Positions 7,312 to 12,615 of a stretch of DNA of 12,615 nt are shown here, in pieces (positions within the stretch are counted from its first letter, which is position 1; each line of letters opens with the position of its first letter). The notes beneath the pieces were generated by a model, which was not told the origin of the DNA, did not search any database, and worked only from the letters and a program-made list of their open reading frames with translations. The translations under genes and the position numbers were made by a program. The stretch covers positions 1 through 12,615 of the forward strand of contig CAYQPF010000150.1 of assembly GCA_964419225.1 (NCBI GenBank), read 5' to 3'. Source of the stretch: CAYQPF01 sp964419225 (lineage in GTDB: Bacteria; Cloacimonadota; Cloacimonadia; Cloacimonadales; CAYQPF01).

Positions 7312-8556
7312 ATGGCTAAATTTGATTTTACTAAACTTCGCTTTAAAGGTGAAACCATACTGGTAAAAGTGTTGGAAGATGATTTTGCACTGAAAAACTA
7401 TTACGATATCTTCGAGAATGAAGATGAACTTAAACAGGCTACACACCAATTACTTTCAGATTCAGTTCGCTTAAATAAAATAATTGCTCCGCGTCTTTAT
7501 GATATCTGCCAGCATGCCTGTCAGATACTGGATTATACAGATAATATAGATTTTTACATAATTTCTTCTTTGGATGTAAACGCCTTCTCTATAAACGGCT
7601 TCGGTTTCGTTCCACATATGATCTGCCTGACTTCTTCACTGGTAAGATTACTCTCTGACGCCGAACTACTTTTCGTGATTGGTCATGAGATCGGGCATTT
7701 GATCTATAAGCACAGTCAGTTATATGTTGTAAATTCTTTGCTGGCCAACAGGGAAGAGAATGAAATTCCTGCACATGTGACCAACAGTTTTGTCCGCTGG
7801 AATCAGTATTCCGAGATCAGTGCAGACAGGATTGGATTTATCTGTCAGCCTAATTTGGAAGTTATCGGTAATGTGTTCTTCAAATTTGCTTCGGGTTTAT
7901 CAGAAGAGCATCTAAATTTCAATATCAAGGAATATTTGAAGCAGTTGGAATCAGTTAAAGAACTCGCTATGGGCGATTTTTATACATCTCATCCGGGTCA
8001 TTTGATCAGACTTAAAAGTCTGGAATTGTTTTCAACGTCCAAATTGTATAAACAGGAAGATCATAATGCTTTGATATCTGTACACGAACTGACAAAGCAG
8101 TTAGATGAATTAATATCCTTAATTGAGCACCATCCGAAAGATGAGTCCGAGAAAATGGTAGTGGAATTTATTTCTGTAGTTGGGACGTATGTGGCTTATC
8201 TTGACGGAGAGATGAATTCTCAGGAATGGGAGTTATTATATGAATATCTTTCCCGGTTTACCTCTCAGCCGGAAGTCTATCTTGATTTTAAGGATTTGAA
8301 CTCTATCCAGAAAAGAATGGAAAAGATTATTAAATATTTTGCCAAAAATGATGATGATGCCAAGTATATCCTGTTTGAGTCTTTGATGAAGATTGTGATC
8401 ACGGACGGTAGGCTGGAAGAAATAGAGAAGAGCACTTTGATTGAGATAGGGAAGAAGTTGAGGATCTCGGAAAAAAGAATTAAGGAAATTATCAGGGAAG
8501 CTAGTGAGAATTTTCTTTCACCCCGCAGGAAATTGACATTGCAAAAGTTTAAGTAA
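7312..8556 (+). CDS. M48-family zinc metalloprotease with C-terminal TerB-like domain
   Basis: The start is ATG at 7312: GGAGGT lies 3 bases upstream, and starting earlier would overlap the promoter. The product is 414 residues. The protease part (about 1-240) has the gluzincin motif GHEIGHLIYKH, with zinc ligands His125 and His129 and catalytic Glu126. It also has YSEISADRIGF, with Glu168 as the probable third ligand, and SHPGHLIRLKSL, the usual M48 closing motif. Unlike HtpX or Ste24 there is no signal peptide or membrane segment, so it should be a cytoplasmic peptidase. Residues about 275-400 form an alpha-helical TerB-like domain with two acidic repeats, AYLDGEMNSQEWELL and VITDGRLEEIEKSTL. 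TerB-like domains are associated with membrane-linked stress systems and metal binding, but the partner here is unknown. The gene stands alone. Confidence 0.9.
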   Translation: MAKFDFTKLRFKGETILVKVLEDDFALKNYYDIFENEDELKQATHQLLSDSVRLNKIIAPRLYDICQHACQILDYTDNIDFYIISSLDVNAFSINGFGFVPHMICLTSSLVRLLSDAELLFVIGHEIGHLIYKHSQLYVVNSLLANREENEIPAHVTNSFVRWNQYSEISADRIGFICQPNLEVIGNVFFKFASGLSEEHLNFNIKEYLKQLESVKELAMGDFYTSHPGHLIRLKSLELFSTSKLYKQEDHNALISVHELTKQLDELISLIEHHPKDESEKMVVEFISVVGTYVAYLDGEMNSQEWELLYEYLSRFTSQPEVYLDFKDLNSIQKRMEKIIKYFAKNDDDAKYILFESLMKIVITDGRLEEIEKSTLIEIGKKLRISEKRIKEIIREASENFLSPRRKLTLQKFK

Positions 8557-9599
8557 ACGGGAATGTAAGAAGGGGAATTCTGCCACTGATCAACACAGAT
8601 TTTCACTGATCTAGATATATTTTTAAAAATATTAAATGGTGAAATTAGTGCAATTTTGTTGATAGTAGAAAAAAATGGAGAGATGCTTTTTGAGAGTTGT
8701 TATCCAAGAAGTATCTTTTTATGCTTCAAAAAATTCTCCATTCTTGAGTTTATCACTGCATATACACTTTTGACTGGGTATAAGGTATCAGTAATAATTG
8801 CAGTAACAGATTCACAGGGAAGAATCCCTTTTATTTTAGAGAATTAATTTTTTGAACTTCATTGCAAATGTAAAAATTGACGAAGATTTCATTGATTCTT
8901 TGATAAATATTTTTGATTTTAAATAAATTAGCTTGAAACTCTAACGAATTGTTTTTGTTTTGTCTTGGTAGCATAATTTCACCTCGATATAATTTGTTTG
9001 TAACTCTAACACCAAGTTATATTTACAGTGTTGTTGTGCTACCTTTTTCTTCGTTTTATGATGATTTTACAAGTTTTTTATGGACTGGTAAACCTAAAAT
9101 ATTGTTTTGATTTCCCCTTAATATACCTTCTTTTTGTATACTTTTCTTAAAGTGCCGTTTATCATAGAATTAAAGAGGTTTGCAAGCTGGGTCGAAGATC
9201 GTGAAGATTGAAGGTTTGCAATCGAACGAGGTTATATAATAAATATATGATGGGTAAGATTTTAAATCCTTCAAAACTCTTTCTCTAAAATCTCTCCTGC
9301 CCACTGCCCACTGAAATAGCTTCAGCCAGATTGTAAAGATTCTACTGCACAGTTCGGGTTTAACTAGGGAAAGTGATTTGTTCATGCAATTGTACCAGTT
9401 AATTACCTAAATACAAACAAAAAGTTATTCGCTTATATCATATAGATATATTCTGAAAGAAGAATACTATAATAAATGTGAAGAGGTAGATGAAATCTTC
9501 TTATAATTAACTATATTTCAAATAGATGCAGATTTAGAACAATAGTGGCACTGAATTTGCATCCATAAAAATATAACTTTTATTCCCAGGGAGGTAAAA
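8557..9599. other. Gene-poor intergenic region
   Basis: About 1.04 kb between the protease gene and the ABC ATPase. No frame looks protein-like. It holds the phased repeat at 8582-8610, two AGGTTTGCAA copies about 36 bp apart near 9177 and 9213, and two TATAAT strings (9468-9473, 9502-9507) without good -35 partners that could drive the ABC operon. A short plus-strand tail near 8864-8926 reads NVKIDEDFIDSLINIF before a stop and could be the end of a lost gene, but I cannot assign it. Confidence 0.6.
8582..8610 (+). repeat. Phased short repeat (CACNGAT, 10-bp period)
   Basis: Three copies of CAC[T/A]GAT at exact 10-bp spacing (8584, 8594, 8604). The string resembles intergenic sequences of the type GCCACTGATCAACACAGAT that recur in many environmental genomes. 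Function unknown. Confidence 0.55.
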
Positions 9600-10478
9600 A
9601 TGGAATTAAAGATTAACTCTTTATCAAAAACATACAGTAACAATGTCCAAGCACTAAAAAACATAAACCTGAATATTAGCACAGGAATGTTTGGTCTTTT
9701 AGGCCCGAATGGTGCAGGCAAATCGACTTTGATGCGGACGATCTCGACCCTGCAGGAAGCTGACAGCGGAACAATCTTTTTAGATAATCTGGATATGCTG
9801 ACAGAGAAGCAGGAAGTACGCAAGATTTTAGGTTATTTGCCTCAGGATTTCGGTTTGGATCCCAAGGTGACGGCTGAAGAGATGTTAACACATTTTGCCA
9901 TCTTGAAGGGAATTTCAAATAGTAGAGAACGCAAGACCATCGTAGCGAGTTTATTGAATCAGACCAATTTATATGAGAGTAGAACGAAAAAACTGGGTTC
10001 ATTCTCAGGTGGGATGCGTCAGCGTTTCGGAATAGCTCAGGCATTATTGGGAAATCCCAAGCTTTTGATAGTTGATGAACCTACAGCAGGTCTTGATCCT
10101 GCGGAAAGAATCAGATTTCATAATCTTTTGAGTGAAATAGGTGAGAATATCATCATAATTTTATCAACCCATATTGTGGATGATGTCAGCGATTTATGCA
10201 GTAAGATGGCGATCATCAACAAGGGAGAGGTTTTATATACCGGAGAGCCGGCAAATGCCATAAATGCTTTGCAGGGAAAGGTCTGGAAGAAGCTGATCTG
10301 CAAAACAGATATCCCGACTTATCAGGAGAATTACAATATTCTGTCCACCCGTTTATTTACAGGCAAGACCCTTATACATGTTTTCAACAATGAACAACCG
10401 GATCTTAGTTTTGATTCGGTAGCCGTTGATTTGGAAGATGTTTACTTCTTTAATATTAAAAAGCCTGTAATCGCGTAA
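9600..10478 (+). CDS. ABC transporter ATP-binding protein
   Basis: A 292-residue ATPase of the ABC-2 (CcmA-type) exporter class, preceded by GGGAGGT 5 bases before the ATG. All nucleotide-binding motifs are present: Walker A GPNGAGKST (35-43), Q-loop PQDFGL (81-86), signature FSGGMRQR (135-142), Walker B LLIVDEP (155-161), D-loop AGLDP and switch His191 in LSTHIVDD. The C-terminal 70 residues (about 225-292) form the accessory region often found after the nucleotide-binding domain in this class. The next gene on the same strand is the large permease/M1 peptidase fusion, 141 bp downstream, which should be its membrane partner. The substrate cannot be told from sequence. Confidence 0.94.
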   Translation: MELKINSLSKTYSNNVQALKNINLNISTGMFGLLGPNGAGKSTLMRTISTLQEADSGTIFLDNLDMLTEKQEVRKILGYLPQDFGLDPKVTAEEMLTHFAILKGISNSRERKTIVASLLNQTNLYESRTKKLGSFSGGMRQRFGIAQALLGNPKLLIVDEPTAGLDPAERIRFHNLLSEIGENIIIILSTHIVDDVSDLCSKMAIINKGEVLYTGEPANAINALQGKVWKKLICKTDIPTYQENYNILSTRLFTGKTLIHVFNNEQPDLSFDSVAVDLEDVYFFNIKKPVIA

Positions 10479-10505
10479 AACGGCATGTATAATTCCATTC
10501 TTAAT

Positions 10506-10532
10506 AGCCACAAAAGGCACAAAAAACACAAG
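10506..10532 (+). repeat. Phased short repeat (CACAA, 9-bp period)
   Basis: Three units starting CACAA at exact 9-bp spacing (10509, 10518, 10527), preceded by AGC. It lies in the 141-bp gap between the ABC ATPase and its permease. The sequence type (GCCACAAAGGCACAAA) is, as I recall, a common dispersed intergenic repeat in environmental genomes. Confidence 0.55.
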
Positions 10533-10619
10533 ATGGGAATAAATGGATTTAAGGTTTTCACAAAATAAATTAGTACAAAATAGTAGAGAGTTTTTAATGC
10601 TTAGCATGGGGAAGGTTTG

Positions 10620-12615
10620 ATGTTTTGGTCAATATTTTTATATGAATTTCGATACAGGATGAAATCGGTTTCAACCTATATCTTTTTTTCTGTATTTTTT
10701 CTTCTTAGTTTCGGGATGATCAATTTAGCCACAGGGCTGATCAAGGGAGTGAATGTAGTTTTAGGACGGTCGGGGGAGTTGATCATTGTGAATTCACCGT
10801 CTGTGATTTTGATCGTATATGCAGTGATGTCTTATCTGAGTATCGTGTATATTGCAGCGGTGATGGGCGGTTTGGCGGTTAGGGATTATGAGAACAATTC
10901 TTATTTGCTGTATTTCACTAAACCGATCACTAAAGCAGCATATTTGTTTGGCAAGTTCTTTGCGGGGATAGCCAATATTTTATTGGTATTTTCTGGAATC
11001 GGATTAGGGATCTGGTTATCATCATTAATGCCGTATCTGGATAAATCTTATTTTGGTAAGAATATACTTTTTGCCTATATTCAACCGTTTGTAATTTTTA
11101 ATCTTCCGAATGTATTGATCACAGGCTCGGTATTTTTTGCGTTAACCTTATATTTACGCAAGATCCTGCCTACCTATCTGGCGAGTATCTTTTTCCTGGT
11201 GGGATATCAGGTAGCCACCTCAATCGGCAGTGATTATATGTATGAAAAGCTGGCAGCTTTAATTGACCCATTTGGTCTTTCTGCTGTAATGTCCTCAATG
11301 CGGTATTGGTCAATTGCCGAGTGGAATACAAACTTTGTAAGTTTTTCCGGGGTACTTTTATATAATCGCTTGATCTGGGTAGGGATTTCAATACTGATCT
11401 GTTTTATAACCTATAAGAAGTTCAATTTTGCTTACTCACTGACAGAGAGTAAAAAGAGTAAACACAGAATTCAGAATGAAGAAGAAATCATCAGTGTCTT
11501 TCCTCCGACGGAATCAATTTTGGAGACATTAAGCCATAAGATGTCTTTTGGATTCGGTCAGCAGTTGAAGCAGTTGTATGATTCCACTCGAATTGAAGTG
11601 AAGGCGATGGTCAATAATCTTTATTTTATTTTGATCAGCATTTTTTATTTGATATTCTTATGTGTCAGCACCTCTACCATAGGGAAGATCTATGGAACAA
11701 CGACTTATCCCATAACTTACGGAGTGTTGGAAATTTTAAAGGGTAATTTTGGTCTTTTTTCTTTGATTGTGACGATCTTTTTTGCCGGAGAAACTGTTTG
11801 GAAGGACAGACTGCATAAGATGGATCAGATCGTGGATGTAATGCCAAAACCCAACTGGGTATCTTATGTGTCGAAACTTGCGGCTCTGGTCTGGGTACAG
11901 GTTTTGTTTTTACTGATGATTATATTGGTAGGTGTATCTTTTCAGATGATCAAAGGTTATAATGATTTTGAGTTAGGGCACTATGTGTTTGATTTGTTCG
12001 GGATTAAGTTGATTTCAGTAATCAATATTTGTGTATTAGCCTTATTTGTTCATACTTTGGTCAATAACAAGTATATGAGTTATCTGGTTTTGATCCTTTA
12101 TTATATGTTTAATGCCTTTAGTGGTCAGTTGGGAATAGAGCATAATCTCTGGAAGTTCAATTCAGACCCGTCGATGTCATATTCGGATATGAATGGTTAC
12201 GGGCATTTTTTAACGGGGTTTTATTTGTTTAAATTCCATTGGTTGATTTTATCAGTTATAATGTCAATCGGAGCAATCCTGATCTGGAGCAGAGGGACAG
12301 AAACTTTGCTGAAGAAAAGGCTGCAAGTTGCCAAAACGAATTTTACGCCGGGCTACAAATTTGCAGTGATCGCACTGGTATTGTTCTTTGGAGTTTCCAA
12401 CGGAGTAATATATTACAATACGAATGTTTTGAATAAGCATTATTCACTGGCACAGAGCCGGCAAATGGCTGCTGATTACGAAAAGAAGTACAAGAAATAT
12501 GAAGCATTGGCACAGCCCAGAATCATTGCTGTCGATCTGAAGGTGGATATCTATCCTGAGCAAAGAGGGATTGAAGCATTGTGTCATTATTCTCTTTTAA
12601 ACAAAACAACTGAAC
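10620..12615 (+). CDS. ABC-2 permease fused to M1-family aminopeptidase (3' end beyond window)
   Basis: Open from ATG at 10620 (GGGGAAGG upstream) to the right edge: 665 codons, no stop. The protein has about 13 hydrophobic segments in a 6 + 6 + 1 layout. The first permease-like half opens with FLYEFRYRMKSVSTYIFF (6-23) and has segments to about 265. A charged linker spans about 272-330. The second half opens near 322 with RIEVKAMVNNLYF and ends about 557. A last segment (about 580-599) leads to an exported tail. The visible end, PRIIAVDLKVDIYPEQRG (633-650) then ALCHYSLLNKT, matches the first strands of an M1 peptidase domain. Proteins annotated ABC transporter permease/M1 family aminopeptidase, about 1,200 residues long, are known from Bacteroidetes. 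The zinc site (GxMEN and HExxH) should lie beyond the window, so peptidase activity cannot be judged here. It pairs with the ATPase at 9600-10478. Confidence 0.88.
   Translation, partial: MFWSIFLYEFRYRMKSVSTYIFFSVFFLLSFGMINLATGLIKGVNVVLGRSGELIIVNSPSVILIVYAVMSYLSIVYIAAVMGGLAVRDYENNSYLLYFTKPITKAAYLFGKFFAGIANILLVFSGIGLGIWLSSLMPYLDKSYFGKNILFAYIQPFVIFNLPNVLITGSVFFALTLYLRKILPTYLASIFFLVGYQVATSIGSDYMYEKLAALIDPFGLSAVMSSMRYWSIAEWNTNFVSFSGVLLYNRLIWVGISILICFITYKKFNFAYSLTESKKSKHRIQNEEEIISVFPPTESILETLSHKMSFGFGQQLKQLYDSTRIEVKAMVNNLYFILISIFYLIFLCVSTSTIGKIYGTTTYPITYGVLEILKGNFGLFSLIVTIFFAGETVWKDRLHKMDQIVDVMPKPNWVSYVSKLAALVWVQVLFLLMIILVGVSFQMIKGYNDFELGHYVFDLFGIKLISVINICVLALFVHTLVNNKYMSYLVLILYYMFNAFSGQLGIEHNLWKFNSDPSMSYSDMNGYGHFLTGFYLFKFHWLILSVIMSIGAILIWSRGTETLLKKRLQVAKTNFTPGYKFAVIALVLFFGVSNGVIYYNTNVLNKHYSLAQSRQMAADYEKKYKKYEALAQPRIIAVDLKVDIYPEQRGIEALCHYSLLNKTTE

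Noticed and set aside
8656..8847. Plus-strand 63-codon frame in the intergenic region
   Set aside because: No convincing ribosome site, no known motif, and biased low-complexity DNA around it.
9170..9385. Minus-strand 71-codon frame in the intergenic region
   Set aside because: Product looks random and the frame spans simple repeated strings.

Overview
The window is AT-rich bacterial DNA. It most likely comes from the Cloacimonadota (WWE1) or a close relative in the Fibrobacteres-Chlorobi-Bacteroidetes sphere. The main evidence is the exported protein encoded at 3033-4397. Its NWLGYFL segment, NYGDMV segment and C-terminal FlgD-like sorting domain match, as I recall them, secreted proteins typical of Cloacimonadota. 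The ABC permease/M1 peptidase fusion at the right end also fits this sphere. No rRNA or other marker is present, so the taxon is an inference.

Left third (1-3032, minus strand): a replication and repair operon read right to left. It holds dnaN (sliding clamp), recF (overlapping dnaN by 4 bp as TTGA) and, 39 bp further on, a lipoprotein with a ComEC-like metallo-beta-lactamase fold that runs off the left edge. dnaA is not adjacent. Upstream of dnaN, on the same strand, is a secreted FlgD-tailed protein whose reading frame is split by one in-frame TGA. The TGA falls where the family motif would have Trp (GYN-W-VSFP).

Middle (4439-7200): a graveyard of mobile DNA. A roughly 1.39-kb IS4/Tn5-type transposase pseudogene carries two frameshifts, three in-frame stops and a catalytic Asp-to-Asn change. 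It is bracketed by inverted copies of a roughly 62-bp repeat. Each repeat copy is bounded by oppositely oriented DnaA-box-like 9-mers, three of the four matching TTATNCACA perfectly. A very AT-rich stretch lies next to the right-hand copy. This is the most unexplained structure in the window; it is either a mobile-element end or DnaA-binding DNA. Beyond it lie the C-terminal tail of a tyrosine recombinase, a small unknown membrane protein, and a tRNA-Lys(CTT) with a clear terminator and a plausible promoter.

Right part (7265-12615, plus strand): a soluble M48-type zinc metalloprotease fused to a TerB-like domain has its own good sigma-70 promoter, divergent from the tRNA. About 1 kb with no recognisable gene follows. 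Then come an ABC transporter ATPase and its partner, a very large permease fused to an M1-family aminopeptidase. The window ends where the M1 domain begins. Two short phased repeats of a type common in environmental genomes sit in the intergenic DNA, one of them between the ATPase and the permease.

I do not see a clearly new defence or biosynthetic system. The best leads are the DnaA-box inverted repeats, the TGA-interrupted exported protein, and the lipoprotein attached to the dnaN-recF operon.
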